A stretch of DNA of 5,381 nucleotides from contig CALGIY010000105.1 of assembly GCA_937914965.1 (NCBI GenBank), positions 1 to 5,381 of the forward strand, written 5' to 3'. The first letter of the stretch is position 1. Every line of letters begins with the position of its first letter. Position numbers and translations under genes: made by a program. Of the stretch, positions 1 to 5,381 are shown piece by piece. This DNA comes from an uncultured Thermoanaerobacteraceae bacterium (GTDB taxonomy: Bacteria > Bacillota > DSM-12270 > Thermacetogeniales > Thermacetogeniaceae). The notes beneath the pieces were generated by a model. It did no database searches and was not told the DNA's origin. It saw only the letters and a program-made list of their open reading frames with translations.

Positions 1-2159
1 GCACTGTAGGTATCCTTCATATCAATGCTCATAATCCGGTAGGTATCTATCCCTGTTACTTGCTGAAATACCCTATCAGGTATGATTATATAGGGAGCAT
101 CATCTGCCCCCAACCAAAACCCATCTTTCTCCGGCAGTGTTTCCGTGATCCCGGCCACTGTGAATTCCTGGTCAACATATTGCTCCCAGTACTTATCATA
201 CTGGTGGATGAGATTCCAGTTATCCAAGGATTCTTCATAACCCTTACGGGGGTAAGTGATCCTGATGGTGTCCCCAACTTTGATCTTGAGAGTCGGCTCC
301 ATTTGCATATACCCTTCGCCCCTGCATGTTCCTTCTTTATTGACCTTAGGAATATGGATAACAGCAAGCGGCCTAGAAGCATTTTCACCTGCCAGCTGCT
401 CTTTTTGTACCAAATCCCTGCTGAAAGACTTCCAATCTGCCTCAGACAAGCCCATAACCGTGCTCCTGATCACAACCTCATCATCGCTGTCACCAGGGAA
501 AGCAAATCCCATTTTGTCTTCAGGTCCTGTTACCATATCTTCTGGTTCTTGATCAAATTCTGACAGACTTTTATTCATCTCTTTGATGTAAAGCTTTCCA
601 TACTCTCCATTTAACTGGCTTTTTGCAACTTTCATTCGGGAATACAGAAGCTGCGTAGCAGTAACCTTTTTGACGGAAGGCAGGTCTTTAAACTCAGCTG
701 TCTGCTCCCCTGTATAGCCAACCATCATCGGTACCGAATTATTAACATTCAAACGAAATTCATCATTCTCTCTGGGGTTTTTATCTGCATAAAAGAGATC
801 TTGTTCGCGGTCAAACATCTCCAGTGTAAAAGCATTCACCATAAACAATATGCATCCAATGGACATGGCAATCATAGTAAAAAAAAGCGCCTTTTTGTTT
901 CGCTTTAAATTCTTAACAGTAATTTTCTTCGTTATATCCAGCAGTCCCTCCAGGCGGCCCTCCTGAGCATTAAAGAGTATTCTTTCATCCTGGGTGCTGC
1001 GGTTGATGGCTTCTAGCGGAGATATGCGGGTAGCCATCCATGCCACCCGGATTCCGGCTGCCAGCACTGCTCCCAGAGCAGTCAAAACAGCTAATATGAT
1101 CGAAAGGCCAGACAGCACAATAATGTCCAGGGACACATTATCAAACGTTTCCACAGCATCGAAAATAAATACATCAGTCGCAGCCCCCTTAAATAACTGA
1201 ATAAAAGCCGCCCCGCTTGCTATGCCCAGCTCAGCTCCGATTACATAGATTACAGCAATTTCACAGAGTATGATATAAACAATCTGGCGGGAAGTTGCGC
1301 CAACAGCCCTCATCATGCCATAATCCTGAATCCTTCTTAAAACTGAGATACTGTAAACACTAAAGACCACCATCCCGGCTACCAGCATGAGCATCAGAGA
1401 AATTTTGACCAACTCCCAGTCAACATTACCGGCCTGCCCCATAGCTGACAGCAGCATGTCATTGGGCTGGATATTTTCCTTGCTGTTGGTCTCCAAGCCC
1501 ATTTCTTGAGCAAGTTTATTGGTCTCTTCTTTTATTTTGACACCCCGCTTAAACTCCACCAGGGCACTAAGATGCCCATCTCTTTCTGATAAGACTCCTT
1601 TATCCATGGATACAAAAGCTTCCAGCTGGCCGCTTGATTGCTCAGCCATGCGATCTTTGATAATTCCTACCACAGTGTAGTTCCGTTTTTCGCCCTTTTC
1701 CTCCAGGTTTATTTCCAGTGTCTGCCCCAATTCATGCGGCAGTCCTAACTGGTCCAAAACCCAGCCTTCTATAGCAATTTCATCTGTTTGTGTGGAAAAT
1801 TTACCTTCCTTTATCTGAGTGCTTTCCATATATAAAATACTGCTGTCCGCTGCCAGCAGATTTACTGCCAATCCTTGAGGGCTTTTCCAGGAATCATAGT
1901 AGGCAAGACCAGCTGTCTTCTCTACATTCTGGTATTCTTTTGCTTTTTCCAGCTGCTCTGCATCAATTTCATGGTATGCTACATGCTGTGCACCCTCGTA
2001 GTTTTTTGTGTGCATCACCTGCGAGTTTTTAGAGCTCTCGTTCAGCGAACCAACAGCCACAATGAGAAAAACGCTGAGGGTAATACTTAGAATCATAGCT
2101 ATCGATCTCTGCGGGTACTTTTTTATATATTGGCAGGCTATTTTGATATAGGTCTGCAA
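1..2159 (-). CDS. FtsX/MacB-type ABC transporter permease, C-terminus cut by window edge
   Basis: This is the membrane subunit of an ABC transporter; with the ATPase encoded just upstream it should form a mechanotransmission-type (MacB/LolCE-like) envelope transporter. The frame is open for 719 codons from 2159 to the left edge with no stop or frameshift. Visible order: a short cytoplasmic helix ([16 protein letters not shown]), TM1 at about residues 19-38, a large extracellular domain to about 245, then an FtsX domain with three TMs (about 248-270, 292-318, 345-370) containing GMMRAVGATSRQI near 281-293. A second half follows: TM5 at about 424-444 and another extracellular domain running off the window. 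The missing part should be the last three TMs, giving the two-FtsX architecture of roughly 800 or more residues. I chose the TTG at 2159 because AGGGGGGAG lies 4 bases upstream; it overlaps the ATPase gene by 22 bases, suggesting translational coupling. An ATG at residue 22 falls inside TM1 and is unlikely. The substrate is unknown; antimicrobial peptide or lipid export is only an inference from the family. Confidence 0.9.
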   Translation of the reverse strand, partial: MQTYIKIACQYIKKYPQRSIAMILSITLSVFLIVAVGSLNESSKNSQVMHTKNYEGAQHVAYHEIDAEQLEKAKEYQNVEKTAGLAYYDSWKSPQGLAVNLLAADSSILYMESTQIKEGKFSTQTDEIAIEGWVLDQLGLPHELGQTLEINLEEKGEKRNYTVVGIIKDRMAEQSSGQLEAFVSMDKGVLSERDGHLSALVEFKRGVKIKEETNKLAQEMGLETNSKENIQPNDMLLSAMGQAGNVDWELVKISLMLMLVAGMVVFSVYSISVLRRIQDYGMMRAVGATSRQIVYIILCEIAVIYVIGAELGIASGAAFIQLFKGAATDVFIFDAVETFDNVSLDIIVLSGLSIILAVLTALGAVLAAGIRVAWMATRISPLEAINRSTQDERILFNAQEGRLEGLLDITKKITVKNLKRNKKALFFTMIAMSIGCILFMVNAFTLEMFDREQDLFYADKNPRENDEFRLNVNNSVPMMVGYTGEQTAEFKDLPSVKKVTATQLLYSRMKVAKSQLNGEYGKLYIKEMNKSLSEFDQEPEDMVTGPEDKMGFAFPGDSDDEVVIRSTVMGLSEADWKSFSRDLVQKEQLAGENASRPLAVIHIPKVNKEGTCRGEGYMQMEPTLKIKVGDTIRITYPRKGYEESLDNWNLIHQYDKYWEQYVDQEFTVAGITETLPEKDGFWLGADDAPYIIIPDRVFQQVTGIDTYRIMSIDMKDTYS

Positions 2160-2839
2160 GCGGCTCCCCCCTGACGAATGATCTTTCCATCCTCAATCCT
2201 TACAATGCGGTCAGCCATCTGAGCTAAGCTTTCATCATGGGTAATCATGACCAGAGTCTGGTGATACTTTTTCACCGACTGTTTTAATAGATTCACAACT
2301 TCCAGGCTGGATTTGGAGTCAAGATTTCCGGTAGGCTCATCCGCCAGAATAATAGAGGGACGGGTTGCCAAGGCTCTGGCAATAGCAACCCGCTGCTGCT
2401 GTCCACCTGAAAGCTGATTTGGCAAAGCTTTTCGCTTGTTATAAATATTCAGTGTCTCCATCAAGTCACCAACATAATCCTTATCTACGGCTTTGGCGTC
2501 CAATTCCATCGGCAGGCATATGTTTTCCCAAACATTCAGCACCGGAATCAGATTATAGGCTTGAAAAACAAAACCAACCTTCCTGCGCCTAAAGATGGTT
2601 AAATTATTATTGTTCATGGCATAGATATCCTTGTGATCAATAAAAACCTTTCCCTCTGTAGGCCTGTCTAACCCGCCCATCATATGGAGTAAAGTGGTTT
2701 TACCTGAACCAGAGCTGCCAACAACGGTCAAAAATTCTCCTTCTTCTACCGACAAATCAATCCCATCAACAGCTCTTACCAAGTTACTGCCGCTCCCATA
2801 AATCTTTTTCAATGCTTTGGTTTCCAGTATGATCATCAA
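2138..2839 (-). CDS. ABC transporter ATP-binding protein, MacB/LolD family
   Basis: This is the cytoplasmic ATPase that powers the FtsX-type permease encoded directly downstream. All nucleotide-binding-domain motifs are intact: Walker A GSSGSGKT (residues 41-48), Q-loop Q93 in VFQAYNL, signature LSGGQ (143-147) followed by [10 protein letters not shown], Walker B IILADE (163-168), D-loop NLD (172-174) and switch histidine H201 in MITHD. At 233 residues it has the usual length for this family (COG1136: LolD, MacB N-terminal domain, YknY-like). The start is ambiguous. A TTG at 2839 lies 8 bases from an AAAGGGAG ribosome binding site (2855-2848), while the next codon, an ATG at 2836, lies 11 bases away; the difference is one residue. 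It is the first gene of the minus-strand operon, and its last 22 bases overlap the permease start, which indicates co-expression and stoichiometric assembly. No regulator gene is in view, although such transporters are often controlled by a two-component system. Confidence 0.96.
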   Translation of the reverse strand: MMIILETKALKKIYGSGSNLVRAVDGIDLSVEEGEFLTVVGSSGSGKTTLLHMMGGLDRPTEGKVFIDHKDIYAMNNNNLTIFRRRKVGFVFQAYNLIPVLNVWENICLPMELDAKAVDKDYVGDLMETLNIYNKRKALPNQLSGGQQQRVAIARALATRPSIILADEPTGNLDSKSSLEVVNLLKQSVKKYHQTLVMITHDESLAQMADRIVRIEDGKIIRQGGAACRPISK

Positions 2840-2847
2840 TCAATTCA

Positions 2848-2855
2848 CTCCCTTT
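2848..2855 (-). promoter_or_regulatory. Ribosome binding site of the ABC ATPase gene
   Basis: On the minus strand AAAGGGAG is placed 8 bases before a TTG (2839) and 11 bases before an ATG (2836). The spacing slightly favours the TTG as the initiation codon. Confidence 0.65.
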
Positions 2856-2884
2856 AGTCTTAGAATACCATCCGCAGCTTACAA

Positions 2885-2914
2885 TCAGCTTTAATTTTCC
2901 TTAACGTTTTGTAA
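2885..2914 (-). repeat. Three phased TTA-headed decamers, possible response-regulator site
   Basis: Read on the minus strand, three successive 10-base units start TTACAA (2914), TTAAGG (2904) and TTAAAG (2894). Units two and three share TTAA.G. Repeats at one helical turn are the usual layout of OmpR/PhoB-family binding sites, and Firmicute exporters of this type are often under such two-component control. The site overlaps the possible -10 and transcription start region. That it is an operator is inference; no regulator gene is visible. Confidence 0.3.
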
Positions 2915-2936
2915 GCTTATATCAGCAGATAATCAA
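2908..2936 (-). promoter_or_regulatory. Possible sigma-A promoter for the ABC operon
   Basis: On the minus strand TTGATT (2936-2931) is separated by exactly 17 bases from TACAAA (2913-2908). Each hexamer matches four of six positions of the TTGACA/TATAAT consensus. Transcription would start near 2900, about 60 bases before the ATPase start. TATAAG at 2921-2916 is a better -10 match but has no reasonable -35. This is a by-eye call in AT-rich DNA. Confidence 0.3.
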
Positions 2937-3040
2937 AGCAGGCCAGTTATCGCAGCCCCCATTATCGATACCCTTCTTTTTCATTACCTTTTACTGCTCG
3001 ACTCAGTCATTGATGTAAACCAAGGCGATTTATTTCAGAA

Positions 3041-3057
3041 CTGGTTTAAGGAACCAG
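3041..3057 (+). repeat. Small inverted repeat upstream of the radical SAM gene
   Basis: CTGGTT (3041-3046) and AACCAG (3052-3057) form a perfect 6-bp stem with a five-base TAAGG loop, 57 bases before the radical SAM start. It could be an operator or a hairpin in the leader. No U-tract follows, so it is not an obvious terminator. I found no convincing sigma-A promoter next to it. Confidence 0.35.
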
Positions 3058-3101
3058 GGTTCAGGGTAAGCTTTCTGGTAAACTAGAGTAAAAATGAGTA
3101 C

Positions 3102-3107
3102 GGGAGG
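3102..3107 (+). promoter_or_regulatory. Ribosome binding site that fixes the radical SAM start
   Basis: GGGAGG sits 7 bases before the ATG at 3115. An in-frame ATG at 3094 lies upstream of this site and has no comparable Shine-Dalgarno sequence, so the longer reading is probably wrong. Confidence 0.85.
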
Positions 3108-3114
3108 TACACTC

Positions 3115-4011
3115 ATGAGTTACCTTGAGCTTTATAAAACTGGAGAGTTGGCTCAACGGATTACCGAACTAAAAGAATTACTGGAACCCTGCAGGCTCTG
3201 CCCCAGAGAATGCGGTGCATCCAGGATCTCTGGGGAGCGAGGTGAGTGTGGGGCCGGGCAAGAGGCAGAGATATCGGGTTTTGGGCCGCACTTTGGCGAA
3301 GAACCCCCTCTTGTGGGAAAAGGAGGCTCTGGGACGATCTTTTTTGCCTTTTGCAGTTTGCGCTGTGTCTTCTGCCAAAACTTCGAGATCAGCAGGGGGA
3401 AAGACAAATACAGTGTGAAAACTGTTGAATTGGCGGAAATCATGCTCGAACTCCAGGAGCGGGGCTGTGTAAACATCAATTTGGTAACCCCAACCCACTA
3501 TATCCCGCAAATTCTGGATGCCCTGCTGGCTGCCTGTGAGCGCGGCCTAAAACTGCCGTTGGTCTACAACTGCAGTGGATATGAGAGGCTGGAAATCCTG
3601 CGCAAACTGGATCAAATTGTAGACATCTACCTGCCGGACATCAAATATGCCAATGAAGAGATCGCACTTAAGTACTCCCGGATCTCTGACTACCCTCGGG
3701 TTGCAAAAGAAGCGGTCAAAGAGATGCACCATCAGGTGGGAGACCTGGTGCTGGATAAAAAAGGTGCAGCTGTAAAAGGACTGCTCATACGACACCTGGT
3801 CATGCCAGGTGGCTTGGCCGGCACAGCAGAACTGATGAAATTCATAGCTCAGGATGTTTCCCCCAACTCCTGGATCAACATCATGGACCAGTACTACCCC
3901 ACCTACCTCGCCCACCGCTACCCTGAAATCAGCAGAAGAATCACCCGCAAAGAGTTCCTGGGAGCCTTGGCCGCAGCAGAAGAAGCCAGCCCTGATTTTC
4001 AGTTGGTGTAG
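3115..4011 (+). CDS. PflX-family radical SAM protein
   Basis: This is a complete 298-residue radical SAM protein of the PflX group (COG1313, often labelled putative pyruvate formate-lyase activating enzyme). The radical SAM [4Fe-4S] motif is CSLRCVFC (C80, C84, C87; CX3CX2C), which should bind the cluster and S-adenosylmethionine to make a 5'-deoxyadenosyl radical. An N-terminal cysteine set (C26, C29, C33, C45 in CRLCPREC...GERGEC) is typical of the group and may hold a second metal site. Other group hallmarks are FGEEPPLVGKGGSGTIFF, NINLVTPTHY, YNCSGYE, DIYLPDIKY, LIRHLVMPG and NIMDQYYPTY. The true substrate of this family is, to my knowledge, not established, and the PFL-activase label comes from distant similarity only. 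The start at 3115 is preferred on the basis of its ribosome binding site. The gene is divergent from the ABC operon, and no glycyl-radical partner enzyme is in the window. Confidence 0.95.
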   Translation: MSYLELYKTGELAQRITELKELLEPCRLCPRECGASRISGERGECGAGQEAEISGFGPHFGEEPPLVGKGGSGTIFFAFCSLRCVFCQNFEISRGKDKYSVKTVELAEIMLELQERGCVNINLVTPTHYIPQILDALLAACERGLKLPLVYNCSGYERLEILRKLDQIVDIYLPDIKYANEEIALKYSRISDYPRVAKEAVKEMHHQVGDLVLDKKGAAVKGLLIRHLVMPGGLAGTAELMKFIAQDVSPNSWINIMDQYYPTYLAHRYPEISRRITRKEFLGALAAAEEASPDFQLV

Positions 4012-4027
4012 ATAGGATGATGACGGC

Positions 4028-4044
4028 AGCCTCTAGGCTTTTGT
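4028..4044 (+). terminator. Weak candidate terminator after the radical SAM gene
   Basis: AGCC (4028-4031) and GGCT (4036-4039) can pair around a TCTA loop, directly followed by TTTGT. The stem is only 4 bp and the T-run short, so intrinsic termination here would be inefficient. It is the only terminator-like structure I found shortly after the stop at 4011. Confidence 0.25.
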
Positions 4045-4236
4045 AATAAGACAGATAAATTTCTGGATTAATTGTTCGGTACTTCAAAGCGTATTTGTGG
4101 TGGAGTATTTTCATGATTTGACAACAAAGAAAAAACCTCAAGAGAACAATTGTTGTAAAATATGAAATACCAAATAACAACTTATAACGACATTATTCCC
4201 TATAATCTCTCACTTTAAATGGCAGGCAATATATGC

Positions 4237-4323
4237 ATGATGGAGAATAAAAAGGAACAGAAGGGTGCTAATGTAAAAGAACTCGGTTATGTTTTTGTAG
4301 AACAAATAACAAGATTTCTATGA
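4237..4323 (+). CDS. Possible 28-codon small ORF, unrecognised
   Basis: The frame begins ATG ATG GAG and reads MMENKKEQKG, ending QITRFL before a TGA, for 28 residues. The first half is very charged (E, K, Q); the second half is mildly hydrophobic (ELGYVFVEQITRFL) and could form an amphipathic helix. There is no signal peptide. The upstream GGCAGG (4221-4226) is a poor ribosome binding site 10 bases away, and a TATAAT at 4201-4206 lies upstream without a clear -35. It could be a true small protein, the remnant of a larger gene, or chance. I do not recognise the peptide. Confidence 0.2.
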   Translation: MMENKKEQKGANVKELGYVFVEQITRFL

Positions 4324-4330
4324 ATTCTGA

Positions 4331-4359
4331 TTGAATATTACATTTTTCAGACATAAAAA
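4331..4359 (+). promoter_or_regulatory. Possible promoter for the secreted hydrolase gene
   Basis: TTGAAT (4331-4336) and TAAAAA (4354-4359) are separated by 17 bases, each matching four of six consensus positions. Transcription would begin near 4366, giving a leader of about 135 bases before the GTG at 4501. The surrounding DNA is AT-rich, so chance matches are likely. Confidence 0.3.
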
Positions 4360-4394
4360 GTATTTCCCAAGTCCCTTCGATAACAGATAAAAAG

Positions 4395-4413
4395 AAAGGA
4401 GGTGCTGGTAGTA
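4395..4413 (+). promoter_or_regulatory. Strong ribosome binding site without a normal start codon
   Basis: AAAGGAGGTG (4395-4404) is nearly a perfect complement to the 16S rRNA tail, but no ATG, GTG or TTG lies at a usable distance downstream. Where a start would be expected, 8 bases after GGAGG, there is GTA (4411-4413). The ten bases AGGAGGTGCT recur exactly before the hydrolase gene at 4487-4496, where the same position holds GTG. The frame from GTA closes after 12 codons at the TAA 4447-4449. It may be a dead start, a non-canonical leader peptide, or a ribosome standby site. Confidence 0.4.
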
Positions 4414-4486
4414 AAATACCCTAGGCAAACTACCATGTTTGAACAATAACTGTTTACCGAGGTCAGATACCGCTGAAAATATTAAT

Positions 4487-4492
4487 AGGAGG
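4487..4492 (+). promoter_or_regulatory. Ribosome binding site of the secreted hydrolase
   Basis: AGGAGG lies 8 bases before the GTG at 4501. An in-frame GTG at 4492 overlaps this site and would add three residues, so it is rejected as the start. Confidence 0.9.
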
Positions 4493-4500
4493 TGCTTTTT

Positions 4501-5265
4501 GTGAAAAAAATATTAAAAATATTTATTTGCTTGGCTTTGTGTCTAGGCTTGTTAATTTCGAACAATTCTATGATATTTGCGGCAGACAGTAAGACTACGG
4601 ATCCAAAAGGGGCTACAATCATTTCTGAGAATCTGAGAAACTATTCTAAGGATACCGGTATACCTCTATCGGAACTCGAAGAGCTTCAAAATAAACCTGG
4701 TGTGGACATTGATAAATTCATAACAGATTACACAACAGCAACTGACTTCTCCGATGTAGTAATAAATTCAGGTGGCTCAGGTGATCGTAAAATGACTAAA
4801 GCACAGTTTAATAATTTAAAAAGTAAGTCTTTAAAAGGGAACATACTATTATCAGCTGATCAATCTCATTATGGTGTGAACCATGGTCATGCAGGAATAG
4901 TAACCACTCAAGGGGAGAAGACTGTTGAAGCTTTAGGACCTGGCGTATTAAGCAAAGAATGCGTAATGTCAGGTTGGTGGAGTGAGATGTATACAGCTAA
5001 AGTACTTTATCATAAAACGTGTACAAATGCTCAGCAATTAGGTGTAGCAAATTATGCATACAATCACCTTCGCGGAAAAACCTATAAAGCAATTCCCAAG
5101 GTAACTGAAAGTAAATTAAACTGTGCTACACTCGTTTGGCAGGCTTACAAAAGTCAGGGCATCACGCTAAAAAAGGTCTGGTTGATTGGGGTTGGAGATA
5201 CCTGTTTTCCCAAACAGTTGCTTCAAGATACATCTTTGTCCTGTAAATTGAGTATAAACTGGTAG
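4501..5265 (+). CDS. Secreted YiiX/C92-like permuted papain-fold cysteine hydrolase
   Basis: The product is a 254-residue exported protein. The N-terminus is a classic Sec signal peptide: KK, then a hydrophobic core (residues 4-19), with likely signal peptidase I cleavage after A27 (SNNSMIFA|ADS). The mature part resembles the YiiX/YycO group of permuted NlpC/P60-papain enzymes (peptidase family C92): KGNILLSADQ leads to H130 in NHGHAGIV, an acidic residue E143 in KTVEALGPGV, and then the probable nucleophile C208 in LNCATLVWQAY. The order His-Glu-Cys is that of the permuted fold. Residues 29-105 form a linker or small domain I do not recognise. Such proteins are amidases, peptidases or thioesterases; cell-wall peptides or lipids are possible substrates, but none can be assigned. 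Besides C208 the mature chain has C154, C174, C235 and C248, which is unusual for a secreted Firmicute enzyme. Base composition is more AT-rich than the radical SAM gene. The following gene has a similar start region. Confidence 0.8.
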   Translation: MKKILKIFICLALCLGLLISNNSMIFAADSKTTDPKGATIISENLRNYSKDTGIPLSELEELQNKPGVDIDKFITDYTTATDFSDVVINSGGSGDRKMTKAQFNNLKSKSLKGNILLSADQSHYGVNHGHAGIVTTQGEKTVEALGPGVLSKECVMSGWWSEMYTAKVLYHKTCTNAQQLGVANYAYNHLRGKTYKAIPKVTESKLNCATLVWQAYKSQGITLKKVWLIGVGDTCFPKQLLQDTSLSCKLSINW

Positions 5266-5278
5266 AAAATAAACTATA

Positions 5279-5319
5279 AATGTTGCACTGGGGGCTGAAA
5301 TAGTTCCCGGTGCAACATT
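5279..5319 (+). terminator. Long hairpin after the hydrolase, no U-tract
   Basis: Bases 5279-5296 pair with 5302-5319 over 18 bp, including three G-U wobbles (5289/5309, 5293/5305, 5294/5304), around a five-base GAAAT loop. It begins 14 bases after the stop codon at 5265, where a terminator would be expected. However, the stem is followed by ATAAAATG and not by a T-run, so it may be a 3'-end stabiliser or an attenuating intercistronic hairpin rather than a full intrinsic terminator. The structure is certain; its role is not. Confidence 0.55.
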
Positions 5320-5331
5320 ATAAAATGATAA

Positions 5332-5336
5332 TGGAG
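5332..5336 (+). promoter_or_regulatory. Ribosome binding site of the 3' partial gene
   Basis: TGGAG lies 8 bases before the GTG at 5345. The wider string GGAGTGCTgattGTGAAG closely resembles GGAGGTGCTttttGTGAAA before the hydrolase gene, so the two genes share a start region. Confidence 0.65.
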
Positions 5337-5344
5337 TGCTGATT

Positions 5345-5381
5345 GTGAAGAAAACAATGATATTATTTTGCTTTTTATTCA
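5345..5381 (+). CDS. Start of a probable exported protein, cut by window edge
   Basis: Only 12 codons are visible, reading MKKTMILFCFLF with GTG as the first codon. Two lysines followed by a hydrophobic run look like the beginning of a signal peptide or a membrane anchor. The ribosome binding site and the GTG-AAR-AAA opening mirror those of the hydrolase gene 80 bases upstream, so the two may be co-transcribed through the hairpin and may be paralogues or partners. Nothing about its function can be read. Confidence 0.6.
   Translation, partial: MKKTMILFCFLF

Larger units (their letters stand above)
4012..4500. other. AT-rich intergenic region without a convincing gene
   Basis: These 489 bases separate the radical SAM gene from the secreted hydrolase and are visibly richer in A and T than the DNA to the left. 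I see no transposase, tRNA or recognised protein. Contents: a weak terminator-like hairpin (4028-4044); an inverted repeat ACAACAA (4121-4127) / TTGTTGT (4150-4156) overlapping the palindrome AACAATTGTT (4145-4154); an isolated TATAAT at 4201-4206 with no good -35; a possible 28-codon ORF (4237-4323); a promoter candidate (4331-4359); and an orphan ribosome binding site (4395-4404). Confidence 0.7.

Noticed and set aside
60..563. A 167-codon plus-strand open frame
   Set aside because: It is antisense to the well-supported permease frame and its translation lacks recognisable domains; it also has no ribosome binding site.
3094..3114. Longer radical SAM protein starting at ATG 3094
   Set aside because: The GGGAGG ribosome binding site lies inside this extension and is ideally placed for the ATG at 3115.
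3547..3915. A 122-codon minus-strand frame inside the radical SAM gene
   Set aside because: It is a shadow of the PflX-type coding frame, whose motifs are unambiguous.
4118..4123. Perfect -35-like TTGACA
   Set aside because: No acceptable -10 hexamer occurs 16-18 bases downstream (AGAGAA at 17).
4034..4162. A short plus-strand open stretch ending at the TGA near 4160 (ending NNCCKI)
   Set aside because: It has only GTG starts without a ribosome binding site and no similarity I recognise; it looks like chance.
3941..4180. A 79-codon minus-strand open frame overlapping the end of the radical SAM gene
   Set aside because: Half of it is antisense to conserved coding sequence, the rest lies in AT-rich DNA, and no ribosome binding site or family resemblance was seen.
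4528..4545. Lipobox-like LALC in the hydrolase signal peptide
   Set aside because: Position -1 is leucine rather than Gly/Ala/Ser, and the cysteine lies in the middle of the hydrophobic core, so a signal peptidase I site after A27 is more likely than a lipoprotein.

Overview
The window looks like chromosomal DNA from a Gram-positive, low-to-mid GC Firmicute, most likely a clostridial lineage. The signs are strong AGGAGG-type ribosome binding sites, frequent TTG and GTG starts, a MacB/FtsX-type ABC exporter of the kind common in Firmicutes, a PflX-type radical SAM protein (an oxygen-sensitive family typical of anaerobes), and a secreted protein with a Gram-positive signal peptide. The genus cannot be named from the sequence alone.

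Layout. (1) Positions 1-2839, minus strand: a two-gene ABC transporter operon. The ATPase (2138-2839) comes first and overlaps by 22 bases a large permease (2159 down to the left edge, C-terminus missing). (2) Positions 2840-3114: a divergent intergenic region. It carries a possible sigma-A promoter for the ABC operon, three TTA-headed decamers in exact 10-bp phase that resemble an OmpR-family response regulator site, and a small hairpin ahead of the radical SAM gene. (3) Positions 3115-4011, plus strand: a complete PflX-family radical SAM protein. (4) Positions 4012-4500: 489 AT-rich bases without a convincing gene. They hold a weak terminator-like hairpin, a possible 28-codon small ORF, a promoter candidate, and an orphan ribosome binding site that copies the one of the next gene. 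(5) Positions 4501-5265, plus strand: a secreted YiiX/C92-type (permuted papain fold) cysteine hydrolase. (6) Positions 5279-5319: a long hairpin without a U-tract. (7) Position 5345 to the right edge: the first 12 codons of another GTG-started gene with a signal-peptide-like N-terminus.

How the parts relate. The ATPase and permease should form one envelope transporter of the MacB/LolCDE mechanotransmission type, probably exporting or extracting a lipid or peptide-like substrate. The radical SAM gene is divergent and functionally separate as far as can be seen. The region after 4012 is visibly richer in A and T than the region before it, and holds at least one secreted protein plus the start of another exported one, so it may be a separate, possibly acquired, cell-surface module. 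No RNA genes, CRISPR arrays, insertion sequences or phage genes were recognised. I see no clearly new system. The most open questions are the repeated ribosome binding modules and secreted genes at 4395-5381 and the phased repeats at 2885-2914.
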